A DNA stretch of 64,000 nucleotides from CAVQWH01 sp963718685 (GCA_963718685.1 OY970356.1:620001-684000), one strand, 5' to 3'. Numbered from the stretch's first letter, positions 52,239-60,931 are shown. The notes: generated from the letters alone by a model not told the origin. Program-made: numbers and translations.

Positions 52239-54044
52239 CTATTGGCCGGGTATACGAAACTGCTGAGGATCGCTACGGTCGGCAACGGGCGGTGGCGAAG
52301 GTGTAGGACTGTTATCCGAAGGAGTTTGAGCTTGAGAAGGAGCTTGGTTAGGCTTTTGCGGAGTTAACTCCGGAGGTGGAGGTAGTTGGGAAAAATCCGG
52401 CAGTGGTGGAGGCGGAGGTAAAGGTAAGTCAGAAGAACGGCCAGGCAAAGGCATATCTTTAGCTCCCATAGCTGCATCAGGATGATGCGCCGATTCAAAT
52501 GGCATGTCATTGATGACGTTTTCCACTGCCTTGCGGGCGTCTTCAGCACCACCTGACTGGTTTTTGTCTCCTGCATGAGCCTGAACTTGAGCCTCAAGAT
52601 CAGCCAGCGTGGGGCCGGATGGTTTATTGTCGCTATCTTCTTTTTCCGGTTGGCTTGGTTCCGGAGAGGTCGCAGGGGTTTGGCCTTCCATAGGGTCGAT
52701 GAATTTTGGCTCATCGTCTTCCGCATAGTCAGGTTGATTGGCATTTAACGCGCCAGGTCTAGAGCCGCCGTGGTCTAGCAAAACTTTATTACTATCAGCA
52801 TCAGCATCCTTCTCTTTTTCCGTTTCAGCTTCATGAGTAGTAGCATTTAAAGTGCCGCCTAGGCTAGGCTTGGTTGAAGATTCATCCCGCCAGCTTGGCA
52901 GGCTTTTTACGCTGCTGATTTTTTGCCTCTTAGGCTGCTGAGAGTCTCCGTCTTCTGGCTTTGGCTGCTTGCCATCTTGGGCAGCTGCTTCTAAATCTTT
53001 TTTCAAATCTTCGGGCATTGCCGGTGCAGAAGTTTCCTCGTTAACCCCATTCTTTTCAGCAAGCGCGGTGGCAAGAGCCTCGCTCTCGTCCGAAGCCGTC
53101 TTTTTAACAGTTTCATCTTTTTGCGAAGCTGCATCGTCTGCGTCTTGAGTGATTGAGGCACCCTGATGGTTAACATGCATTTCCCCGTCGGCAGTCTTTT
53201 TAACTTCAGATGAACGTAGGTTCTCCGATTTACCTTCCTCAAGCTTAGTTGAAGCATCGGGTTCGTTAGCTGGCTTACTTGGCGGAATATCGTTTGCCTC
53301 TTCCAGCCTGGTAGCGATTAACTGTTGGTTAGCGCCTGCCGCCATTAACTGCGCAGCCATAGTCATTACCCGTGGACTGGTATGGTTATTGCGGAAACGC
53401 TCCGTAGCCGAAACAATCCCTGTAAGTAAAGCTGTAGCAATTTGCTCATCTAGTATGTTGGCTTGCAAGGCCTCGCTTAAACTCATTAACATTTCACATA
53501 GACTACTGGCCTCGACATCTTGCCAATCAATTGAACCTAGTTGACTTTTTGTACTATTGGCATTGACCGTGACAATAGTAGCATCGTGTAGTATTTTGCC
53601 GTGTGCCGTAATAGCTTTGTCCAAATCTTCGCGTTTTTCTACACCCAGAGCGATAACCAGCTCTACATTAAAGTCGCCATGGCTAAACTGAAAATCTTCT
53701 TCGCTAAGCTTAGTCTTGTATGGCGTAATAAAAATGCGCACTACACCATCTTCAACCTTGTAACGCAGCCTATCGGCCTTGTCTTTATCAAGAGCGATAA
53801 TAAAATCTCTTAAACTATCGACATTATTTTCAAACGTTTTATCAGGCTTTAAAAAAGTAATCGCCGGTGGCACCGCCCCACTAAATACAGCGGTAGTATG
53901 TTTGTCTATCTTATTAAGCATTAATGTTAACCCAAGTGCTGCTGAAAGCTCATCCGCCGAAGGATTAGTGCTAACCGTCACTAAAATATTGCTCACACCC
54001 TTGATGCGGTCAACAATTTGCTGTTTAGAGTTAGTATCCTGCAT
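52239..54044 (-). CDS. DHH-type (NrnA-like) protein without catalytic motifs, long Pro-rich tail
   Basis: 601 residues. Residues 1-250 follow the NrnA plan: an N-terminal strand ILVTVSTNPSADELSAALGL where active proteins have SHxNPDGDA, and TVNANSTKSQLGSIDWQDVE where DHH proteins have the metal-binding IDHH. The metal-binding histidines and aspartates are missing at both places, so phosphoesterase activity is unlikely. Residues 260-601 are disordered, acidic, then Pro-rich (LPLPPPPPLPDF). Its position before truB matches nrnA in Firmicutes. Confidence 0.72.
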   Translation of the reverse strand: MQDTNSKQQIVDRIKGVSNILVTVSTNPSADELSAALGLTLMLNKIDKHTTAVFSGAVPPAITFLKPDKTFENNVDSLRDFIIALDKDKADRLRYKVEDGVVRIFITPYKTKLSEEDFQFSHGDFNVELVIALGVEKREDLDKAITAHGKILHDATIVTVNANSTKSQLGSIDWQDVEASSLCEMLMSLSEALQANILDEQIATALLTGIVSATERFRNNHTSPRVMTMAAQLMAAGANQQLIATRLEEANDIPPSKPANEPDASTKLEEGKSENLRSSEVKKTADGEMHVNHQGASITQDADDAASQKDETVKKTASDESEALATALAEKNGVNEETSAPAMPEDLKKDLEAAAQDGKQPKPEDGDSQQPKRQKISSVKSLPSWRDESSTKPSLGGTLNATTHEAETEKEKDADADSNKVLLDHGGSRPGALNANQPDYAEDDEPKFIDPMEGQTPATSPEPSQPEKEDSDNKPSGPTLADLEAQVQAHAGDKNQSGGAEDARKAVENVINDMPFESAHHPDAAMGAKDMPLPGRSSDLPLPPPPPLPDFSQLPPPPELTPQKPNQAPSQAQTPSDNSPTPSPPPVADRSDPQQFRIPGQ

Positions 54045-54088
54045 AAGCTAGGTACCTGCTTTTTGTTTTTATGGTTACTCTTAAAATT

Positions 54089-54118
54089 AAAATAGCACAC
54101 TTTCGGGCCTCTAGTCAA
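54089..54118 (-). promoter_or_regulatory. Promoter of the DHH-type gene/truB
   Basis: On minus: TTGACT (54118-54113), 18 bases, TATTTT (54094-54089). The ATG lies about 45 bases downstream. Confidence 0.55.
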
Positions 54119-54142
54119 TGGTTATGTTTAAGGAGTTTTCTG

Positions 54143-54260
54143 CCTGACCTTCGCAACCTTTCCGAAACAGACTAAAGGCGAAACGCAAGCTATGTTACAC
54201 TTTTTAGTGAACATAGCGAAAGTGGTCTGTTGAGTATAGGGTTGTGAAGGTTAGGTTTTT
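54143..54260 (+). ncRNA. Structured small RNA candidate with intrinsic terminator
   Basis: CCTGACCTTCGCAACC (54143-54158) pairs with GGTTGTGAAGGTTAGG (54240-54255) over all 16 positions as RNA, with two G-U pairs, and five T follow directly. Inside, AACAGAC (54166-54172) pairs with GTCTGTT (54225-54231). A terminal hairpin GCTATGTT-A-CACT-TTTT-AGTG-AACATAGC (54189-54217) closes the top; GCG-AAA-CGC can form beside it. It has no reading frame of note. No known family (6S, 4.5S, tmRNA, RNase P) was recognised from motifs. The 5' end and promoter are not clear. Confidence 0.6.
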
Positions 54261-54265
54261 ATATC

Positions 54266-54294
54266 TTTACAAACTGGGCCTACTCCGTTATAGT
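54266..54294 (+). promoter_or_regulatory. Promoter of rpsT
   Basis: TTTACA (54266-54271), 17 bases, TATAGT (54289-54294). It lies just beyond the terminator of the RNA candidate, so the two are separate units. A short hairpin, CTAAT-AA-ATTAG, and the ribosome site AGAGGA follow. Confidence 0.72.
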
Positions 54295-54336
54295 TGAGTG
54301 CTGACTAATAAATTAGTGCTAATCAGAGGAAAATAA

Positions 54337-54726
54337 ATGCCCATCATAAAATCAGCTGCTAAACGCATGAGACAAACTGGCAAACGTCACGCTCGTAATA
54401 TAGTTTTAAAGCGTGAAATTAAAGATGCCATGAAAGCTTTTTCAAGTAAGCCAAGTGCCCAGGCGCTTAGCAAGGTTCAAAGCAAGCTAGACATAGCGGT
54501 AAAGAAAAATCTGCTGAAAAAAAATACTGTAGCCCGACGTAAGGCTCAATTGTCTAAAATTGCCAAGGAAAATAACGTAAAAATCGTTAAAACTCCAGCT
54601 AAGAAAACTGCTGCCACTAAAGTAAAAGCGCCCGCTAAATCTACTAAAAAAGCCTCTGTTAAAAAACCTGCCGTTAAGAAACCGGCGGCCAAAAGATCAC
54701 CTGCCAAAAAGTCTTCAAAAAGCTAA
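54337..54726 (+). CDS. rpsT: Ribosomal protein bS20 with histone-like tail
   Basis: 129 residues. The first 85 are bS20 (MPIIKSAAKRMRQTGKRHAR, then KNLLKKNTVARRKAQLSKI). A further 40 residues consist of Lys/Ala/Pro repeats (KKPAVKKPAAKRSPAKKS), resembling histone H1 tails; usual bS20 is about 87 residues. The tail probably binds nucleic acid. The stop overlaps the convergent holA by 4 bases. Confidence 0.94.
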   Translation: MPIIKSAAKRMRQTGKRHARNIVLKREIKDAMKAFSSKPSAQALSKVQSKLDIAVKKNLLKKNTVARRKAQLSKIAKENNVKIVKTPAKKTAATKVKAPAKSTKKASVKKPAVKKPAAKRSPAKKSSKS

Positions 54727-55637
54727 GCACTTCTTAACTTAGCAATCTTTAGCAAAGCCTGCTCAATTAAGAGCCATGGTTCGCCCGCTGAAGTTTTAAG
54801 TTGCATATCAAGCCCTGCGACTACATTAACGATATGTTGAACTTCTGCCATAGTAAGCCGATGCGCTAGAGGGCGCATTTTCTTCAAAGGATAAGGGTGC
54901 GTGCCGATTTCTTTGGCTATTATGTCTGAGGGTTTGGTTTTATCACTGGCTAAAAGTGCAAGTTGAAAAACCTGGCTTGCTAACAAGCCAAATAATTTAT
55001 ACGGCTCAGCTTCAGTTTGCATACCTCTTAGTTGTTTCATGACCCGCCCAGACTGCCCGTCTAGGGCCGAATCAATCAAAGCAAAGACATTCGCATGCGG
55101 CGTGGCCTCAACTACTTCGTTTATGCGCTCTGAAGTCGTATCTTTTAAAAGTAAAAGTTTGTCTATTTCGTGATAAAGACGCCATTGGTCTGTGCCCACC
55201 ATTTCAACCAAGCGAGTAGCATCACTAGGTAAAATAATTTGTTCAGCTGACTTCACTTGTTCCACAACCCATTCTCTAGCCTGCTGTTCATTAAGTTCGG
55301 CAAAATCGCGTACTTTAGCAACTTTAGACAAAGTCTTATAGGTTTTTGTACGCTTATCAGGAGCGGTTTCTACTAAAACCAGCTCGATATCTTCTGAAAC
55401 GCGCGAAGCGTAGTCATTCAATGCTTCCCAAACTTGCTTGTTAGCGCCAGCTTCTTTGATAATTACCAATCTCTCACTGGCAAATAAGTTTGTGCCTTCT
55501 AAAAGTTCTGGTAGCTCTTCTACAGTTAAATCCAGCCCTTCACGCCTACTTACGGCATGTTCGTCATATTTGTCTACCAAATGGTTAACGTATGCTCGAA
55601 TCGCAAAACTATTGTTGCCAGTCAGTAGAATAATCAT
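54723..55637 (-). CDS. holA: DNA polymerase III delta subunit
   Basis: 304 residues. IILLTGNNSFAIRAYVNHLV opens the AAA+-like domain (Walker A replaced, as usual in delta), LFASERLVIIKEA follows, and the helical collar region starts near 210 (LFGLLASQVFQLALLASDKT). It opens the sliding clamp within the clamp loader. Overlaps mutM by 4 bases. Confidence 0.88.
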   Translation of the reverse strand: MIILLTGNNSFAIRAYVNHLVDKYDEHAVSRREGLDLTVEELPELLEGTNLFASERLVIIKEAGANKQVWEALNDYASRVSEDIELVLVETAPDKRTKTYKTLSKVAKVRDFAELNEQQAREWVVEQVKSAEQIILPSDATRLVEMVGTDQWRLYHEIDKLLLLKDTTSERINEVVEATPHANVFALIDSALDGQSGRVMKQLRGMQTEAEPYKLFGLLASQVFQLALLASDKTKPSDIIAKEIGTHPYPLKKMRPLAHRLTMAEVQHIVNVVAGLDMQLKTSAGEPWLLIEQALLKIAKLRSA

Positions 55638-56509
55638 TGTTTAGGCTCCTTCTGACAATTAGGACAAATGTGAGTGCCCCGGCCAGCAACTTTTATTTTT
55701 TGAATAACCGTACCACAATGTTCGCAAGGCAACCCTTCGCGGCGAAATACTTTGGCAAAACTTAAATAGCTACCTTTTTTACCCTTGGCATCTACATAAT
55801 TCCGGTCGGTTGAGCCGCCTTTTTTTATAGCTAAGGCCAAGATAGATTGTATTTGTTTGAACAATTCAGTTAACTGCCTATCTGATAAATCTTTCACTCG
55901 AACAGCTGGATGAATTTTTGCTGCCCATAAACTCTCGTCTGCATAAATATTGCCGACTCCGGCAATAACCGACTGGTCTAAAATAGCTGCTTTGATTGTG
56001 GTGCCATTACGCCTGCGCACACGCTGCAAAAAATCTTGGGTGGTGGTTTTAGCACTCAGCGGCTCTGGGCCAACTTTTTTCATAAAGTCGATATTAGGCA
56101 CTTGGGCAGTAGGGATAAGTTTCATCCAGCCAAATTTTCGTTGATCGTTAAAAAATAGCTTTGAGTTGTCCGTGAAAGTTATGATAACTCTAGTACTCTT
56201 ATCCGGTAATTGGCCTACTAGGCTATCGTTTGGATGACCTGCGCCAAAACTTTGTTCACCACGAAATACTAGTTGTCCTGTCATTTTTAAATGAGTAACT
56301 AAAGAATATTTCGAGCTTAGCTCAATTAATAAGACTTTTGCCCGGCGCCCGACTATAATCACCTTAGCGCATGAGGCAAACTCTTTTACGTCGCTCGGCG
56401 CGTTAGGAAAGCTTTTTGGAAAATCGCTTTTGATTTCTTTAATAGTTTTGCCTACAATCAGCAACTCAAGCCCACGGCGCACTGTCTCTACTTCAGGAAG
56501 TTCTGGCAT
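55634..56509 (-). CDS. mutM: Formamidopyrimidine-DNA glycosylase
   Basis: 291 residues. The N-terminal PELPEVETVRRGL supplies the catalytic proline and glutamates; QSVIAGVGNIYADESLWAAK is the helix-two-turn-helix; and the zinc finger CEHCGTVIQKIKVAGRGTHI followed by CPNCQ is intact. It excises oxidised guanine and nicks the strand. Confidence 0.95.
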   Translation of the reverse strand: MPELPEVETVRRGLELLIVGKTIKEIKSDFPKSFPNAPSDVKEFASCAKVIIVGRRAKVLLIELSSKYSLVTHLKMTGQLVFRGEQSFGAGHPNDSLVGQLPDKSTRVIITFTDNSKLFFNDQRKFGWMKLIPTAQVPNIDFMKKVGPEPLSAKTTTQDFLQRVRRRNGTTIKAAILDQSVIAGVGNIYADESLWAAKIHPAVRVKDLSDRQLTELFKQIQSILALAIKKGGSTDRNYVDAKGKKGSYLSFAKVFRREGLPCEHCGTVIQKIKVAGRGTHICPNCQKEPKQ

Positions 56510-56513
56510 AATT

Positions 56514-57085
56514 TTATTGTATCTTAAGCAGCTTCTTGAGCTGTTTCTTTATATCTTCTAAGTCTTCGTAGTGAATCGCCTGCATACCCGCCGACCTTGC
56601 TCCCACGCAGTTTTGTTCAATATCATCTATCATGACACACTCCTGCGGCTTCACGCCAAGTCGCTCAGCAGCTAACTGAAAAATTTGCGGTTGCGGTTTA
56701 ACAACTCTTTCATCGCCTGAGGATATAATCACATCGAACAGTCCCTGGCGTCGCGGCTCTTCGAACAACCCCCCAAGCCAGCCTCGGCCCACATTGCTTA
56801 AAATGCCAATTTTGTAATGCTCCCGTAATTCGTTTTTTATAAACTCCAGGAGCGGCTTGTTCATAACATGCTCGTTGGTAACAATCTTTTCTATTTCCTC
56901 AGTGCTAAGCCCAGTTAGCTGGGATACTGCTTGTAGGTATTCACTTTTCTCAATAAACCCATAGTCAGATTGTCGTCCTAAGTTCCTGCAGCTGCAACCT
57001 GACAATCAGGGAAACGATCTCTTAAAGAAGCCTGAGCGTCCACATAAAACACTCCGAAACAATCAAAAATAATCGCTTTTATCAT
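56514..57085 (-). pseudogene. Frameshifted HAD-family phosphatase
   Basis: A reading frame starting at 57085, whose ATG overlaps the dut stop (ATGA), encodes MIKAIIFDCFGVFYVDAQAS, the HAD nucleophile motif I, but stops after 35 codons near 56980. The rest continues in another frame: SDYGFIEKSEYLQAV, then IGILSNVGRGWLGGLF (motif II) and KPQPQIFQLAAERLG with VMIDDIEQN (motifs III and IV). All four motifs are present across two frames, so a single-base deletion (or equivalent) near 56960-56995 broke an otherwise normal gene of about 190 codons. Sequencing error or programmed frameshifting are alternatives. Confidence 0.75.
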
Positions 57086-57516
57086 TTGCCTGTACTTCCA
57101 AACCCGCCCGAACTACGCTTCGTCTCATCCAAAGTATCCACTTCGTTCCATATTATTTTCTCGTATTTTGCTGTTACCAACTGGGCAATGCGCATACCCG
57201 GCTCAACTTTAAAGTCTTTCTGTCCTAAGTTAATAACTATAACTCCCACTTCTCCACGATAGTCAGCATCTATTGTGCCGATCCCATTAGCCAGAGTAAC
57301 CCCATGCTTTGCAGCTAGCCCGCTACGAGCCCGGACTTGAGCTTCATAGCCACTAGGCAAGGCAACCGCCACACCGGTTGGAATAACTTGTCTCTCCATA
57401 GGCTTTAATTTAATCGGTTTTTCAATCGCCGCATGAAGATCCATACCGGCAGAATGATCTGTTTGATACTCGGGTAAAACCGCATTTTTCCTCAATTTTG
57501 TAATTTTAATTTTCAT
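57082..57516 (-). CDS. dut: dUTP pyrophosphatase
   Basis: 144 residues with the five trimeric dUTPase motifs: AGMDLHA, RARSGLA, NGIGTIDADYRGE, RIAQLV and RSSGGFGSTGK. It removes dUTP and supplies dUMP. It is 27 bases downstream of polA and coupled to the broken HAD gene. Confidence 0.96.
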   Translation of the reverse strand: MKIKITKLRKNAVLPEYQTDHSAGMDLHAAIEKPIKLKPMERQVIPTGVAVALPSGYEAQVRARSGLAAKHGVTLANGIGTIDADYRGEVGVIVINLGQKDFKVEPGMRIAQLVTAKYEKIIWNEVDTLDETKRSSGGFGSTGK

Positions 57517-57543
57517 CCTAAAGCTCGCTCGTTAAAATATTCC

Positions 57544-60069
57544 TCATAGTTCACCCCAATTCTTGCCGATAGATACATCTACTTTTAGCTTAACGCCTAA
57601 TTTAGGATAAATGTTTTCCATAGTTTCTTGCAAAATATCGCTGACTTGCTTGGCATTTTTTTCAGGGCATTCTACCAATATACTGTCATGTATTTGCAAA
57701 ATTTGTTGGCCTAAATCGTCTAGTTTTTCGTCTAGCTTAATCATCGCCATCTTGGTTAGATCTGCCGCCGTACCTTGAAGTGGCATATTGATTGCCGCCC
57801 GCTCCGCTGCAGAACGAACAAGATAATTACTCGACTTTACATCTGGCGTCGGGCGGCGGCGACCAAAAATCGTTTCTACATAGCCGTCCTGGTGAGCTTT
57901 CTTGCGCAAGCCGTCCATATAGGTTTTTAGCTTGGGTCTGATTTCAAAGTACTTTTCAATAAACTCTTTTGCTTCAACAAAAGTCATACCAGTGCTAACT
58001 GCCAAACCGTGAGAACCTTGACCATATAAAATCCCAAAATTGACTGCCTTCGCGCGGTAGCGCATTTCTTTCGTAACATCTTTTGGATCAATCCCAGCAA
58101 CAGCAGCGGCAGTAAGTCGATGGATATCAGCATCTTCATTAAAAGCTTTTATCATTGCTTCGTCGCCACTTAGAATCGCAGCTAAGCGCAGTTCAAACTG
58201 CGAATAATCGGCACTAACAAAAACGTTACCCTTATTAGGTATGAATCCGTCTCGTATCTTGCGCCCCAGCTCACTACGAATCGGAATGTTTTGCAGATTA
58301 GGGTCCATGCTACTCAGCCGACCCGTCGCCGCAACGTCTTGCTTAAAAGTAGTATGTAGGCGACTATTTTCATCAACCAAACGAGGCAAGGCATCTATGT
58401 ATGTGCTTTGCAGCTTGGTAGCCTCGCGATACGACTCAACAAGTTCAATAATCGGATGCTGGCCTTTAAGTTTTTCAAGTTCTTTTGCTCCGGTTGAATA
58501 GGCAGTTTTACCCTTTTTAATGCCGGCCGTAGGTAAAGCTAACTTACCAAATAACACGTCTGCTAGCTGGGCAGGGCTGGCGATATTGAATTCATAACCT
58601 ACCATTTCGTGAATCTGCTTGCGCAGTTTATTAACCTTCTTTTCAAACTCTCGACTCATTTTTTTCAAAAAATCCACGTCTAACATAACGCCGCGATACT
58701 CCATCCGAGCCAAAACAGGTATAAGCGTAAAATCTACTTTGCACGCCAAGCTCGCCAGTCTGGGTAGTTGCTTGAATTTATCGGTTTGCTCTTCATACAG
58801 CTTCCAAATAGCGCCTATAGTTCTCGCACCGTTATCGTTAGTCAACTCTATGCCAGTTAACTCACCTAGCTCATGGTAACGAATTAGCGAATCCAGCATA
58901 AAGGCGCCGATTCTTGTGTCGTGGGCTATCCCAGGTAGATCATACCCCTCTGTTAAAAGCACTTTTAGTATAATCTTTGCATCATGGGCAATGATAGACT
59001 TTTGGTTTAAAAGTTCTTGCGCCTTTGAGCTATCAACATAAAATATATGTTCGGGATCGGGCGACAGTAGCCAACGGTCGTTTACTATTGCCACTACCAA
59101 AGATTCGGCACTGGCGACTAAGCTCGTATTAGCTTTGGTCAGGCTAACCGGTTGAGTAAAGTCTTTTGCGTCAGCAACGATCTCACTACTTGCTGCTTGC
59201 ATATGTTCTGGAAGTTGCTTAAGAAGAGAATGGAATTCAAGCTTTTCTAAAAGCTTTTTCAACTTAGCAGTATCAAGCTCGTGTGCATTGGCATCTTGCA
59301 GATCTAAGTCAATCGGCGCATCTACCCAAAGTCGGGCAATTTCTTTAGTCAAATAAGCGGTTTTCTTGCCATCTTCGAGCTTCTTCCGAAGTACGGGTTT
59401 AATTTCTTCCAAGTGTTCGTATACGCCATCAAGAGTTTTATAATCTTGCAAAAGTTTCAGGGCAGTTTTTTCACCTACACCCGCAACACCTGGCAAATTA
59501 TCTGAGCTATCACCTTTCAAAGCTTTAAGGTCAAGAAACTGATTAACATCTATGCCATATTTTTTTTCAAAACTTTCCGGATGAAAAAGCTCAATATTGG
59601 TAAAGCCCTTCTTTAAGGCGTAAACATGTGTAAGAGGACTGATGACTTGCAATAAGTCTAAGTCAGATGTAATCAAGCATGTTTCAATATCTTGACTTGA
59701 GGCCTGCTTGGCGAGGGCGCCCATAATGTCGTCAGCTTCATAATCATCTAGTTCGTAAAGGGGCCAGTTAAAAGCTTTTAACAGCTCTTGAAGCATAGGA
59801 ATTTGTTCGTAAAAATCCGGAGGGGCAGGCTTGCGACCGGCTTTATATTCAGGATAAATTTCACGACGCTTGCGAATATTAGTCTTGGCTTTGTCCCACG
59901 CTACAACTACGTAGTCCGGCTTTAGTTTTTTCATTACCTCAAGACTGAGCGCTGCAAAGCCATAAACACCACCCGTAGGCGTGCCATCTTTCATACTAAG
60001 AAACGACATGGCGTAGTAGCCACGATAAAACACACTTTTGCCGTCAATTACGACTAGTCTCTTTGCCAT
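57544..60069 (-). CDS. polA: DNA polymerase I, exonuclease-deficient
   Basis: 841 residues: 5' nuclease (about 1-290; YEADDIMGALAKQA, SDLDLLQVIS, KGDSSDNLPGVAGVGEKTA), a proofreading-type domain without the DxE motif (about 300-440), and the polymerase (motif A SADYSQFELR, O-helix RYRAKAVNFGILYGQG, motif C QIHDSILVEC). Motif C has HDS where E. coli has HDE. Proofreading is predicted absent. A -10-like TATACT ends 7 bases before the ATG, suggesting a leaderless mRNA. Confidence 0.95.
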   Translation of the reverse strand: MAKRLVVIDGKSVFYRGYYAMSFLSMKDGTPTGGVYGFAALSLEVMKKLKPDYVVVAWDKAKTNIRKRREIYPEYKAGRKPAPPDFYEQIPMLQELLKAFNWPLYELDDYEADDIMGALAKQASSQDIETCLITSDLDLLQVISPLTHVYALKKGFTNIELFHPESFEKKYGIDVNQFLDLKALKGDSSDNLPGVAGVGEKTALKLLQDYKTLDGVYEHLEEIKPVLRKKLEDGKKTAYLTKEIARLWVDAPIDLDLQDANAHELDTAKLKKLLEKLEFHSLLKQLPEHMQAASSEIVADAKDFTQPVSLTKANTSLVASAESLVVAIVNDRWLLSPDPEHIFYVDSSKAQELLNQKSIIAHDAKIILKVLLTEGYDLPGIAHDTRIGAFMLDSLIRYHELGELTGIELTNDNGARTIGAIWKLYEEQTDKFKQLPRLASLACKVDFTLIPVLARMEYRGVMLDVDFLKKMSREFEKKVNKLRKQIHEMVGYEFNIASPAQLADVLFGKLALPTAGIKKGKTAYSTGAKELEKLKGQHPIIELVESYREATKLQSTYIDALPRLVDENSRLHTTFKQDVAATGRLSSMDPNLQNIPIRSELGRKIRDGFIPNKGNVFVSADYSQFELRLAAILSGDEAMIKAFNEDADIHRLTAAAVAGIDPKDVTKEMRYRAKAVNFGILYGQGSHGLAVSTGMTFVEAKEFIEKYFEIRPKLKTYMDGLRKKAHQDGYVETIFGRRRPTPDVKSSNYLVRSAAERAAINMPLQGTAADLTKMAMIKLDEKLDDLGQQILQIHDSILVECPEKNAKQVSDILQETMENIYPKLGVKLKVDVSIGKNWGEL

Positions 60070-60153
60070 ATTACCTAGTATAAGCTAGTCGACCAAAAAA
60101 CTAACCTCTTAGGCAAGTTGACAGAGGCGAGCCAAGAGCGTACAGTGGGCTGA

Positions 60154-60188
60154 GCAAACTGTATGTTTGCTTTAATTTGAATTATAAT
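60154..60188 (+). promoter_or_regulatory. uppS -10 box with overlapping inverted repeat
   Basis: TATAAT at 60183-60188 is a perfect -10. In the -35 position the hexamer is poor (TGTATG), and the inverted repeat GCAAAC-TGTAT-GTTTGC (60154-60170) covers it, a layout suited to a repressor or activator site. Confidence 0.5.
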
Positions 60189-60205
60189 AAAGAGTACACA
60201 ATCTA

Positions 60206-60931
60206 ATGCGAGATACATCAAAATTAAATCATTTAGCCATCATTCCCGACGGTAATCGCCGCTGGGCTCGTCAGCATATGATTAAAGCCCAGCAACAGAT
60301 ATACAAAAAAGGCGGCGAAAAAGTTTTTGAAATAGTTGAAGCAGCTTTTAACCAAGGTGTGCCAACCGTGAGCTTTTGGGCCAGTTCTTACGCCAACCTG
60401 ATAGATAGGCCGAAAGATTTCGTAAACGCTATGGAAGATATGTATAAGAAAAACTTTCTAGAGCTAGCCGAGCATCCTTTGATCCACGACAATCAGGTGC
60501 GTATAGAAATCCAGGGTGAATGGCGGAATTTGCTTGCTCCGGATACTATTGAAGCTATGCAATCAGCTATAGACAAAACTGCCCATTATAAAGAGCGTTT
60601 GCTTGCTATCTTAGCCGGCTATGACGGCGATAGAGAAAGGGGTGCAGCCATAGCTAAGTTACTAGAATCTGATGGCCAGCATCCGAAAGATTTCTTAGCT
60701 GCCAGCGATGCGTTAAAGCATGCTAGCTGGACAGGCCATTTACCAGATGTAGATTTGATAGTTCGTACTGGCGCTTGGCAAGACCCGCATAATAGTGCCG
60801 GTTTTTTAAGCTTGCTGTCAAGCGAAACTCAATTCGCTTTTCCTGAAGTTCTTTGGCCAGACTTCTCTACTGATCAGTTAGCGGAAATTGTTGAGGGATT
60901 CAGGAGTCGTGAGCGCCGTAAAGGCAGTTAA
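60206..60931 (+). CDS. uppS: Undecaprenyl diphosphate synthase-type cis-prenyltransferase
   Basis: 241 residues. HLAIIPDGNRRWA is the catalytic region I (usually MDGNGRWA), FWASSYANLIDRP stands where TENW-like residues occur, and LIVRTGAWQDPHNSAGFLSL replaces the usual RTGGExRxSNFLLWQ. LWPDF is kept. Sequence is divergent, so chain length is uncertain; it probably makes the lipid carrier for cell-wall sugars. It overlaps the convergent prenyl synthase gene by 4 bases. Confidence 0.85.
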   Translation: MRDTSKLNHLAIIPDGNRRWARQHMIKAQQQIYKKGGEKVFEIVEAAFNQGVPTVSFWASSYANLIDRPKDFVNAMEDMYKKNFLELAEHPLIHDNQVRIEIQGEWRNLLAPDTIEAMQSAIDKTAHYKERLLAILAGYDGDRERGAAIAKLLESDGQHPKDFLAASDALKHASWTGHLPDVDLIVRTGAWQDPHNSAGFLSLLSSETQFAFPEVLWPDFSTDQLAEIVEGFRSRERRKGS

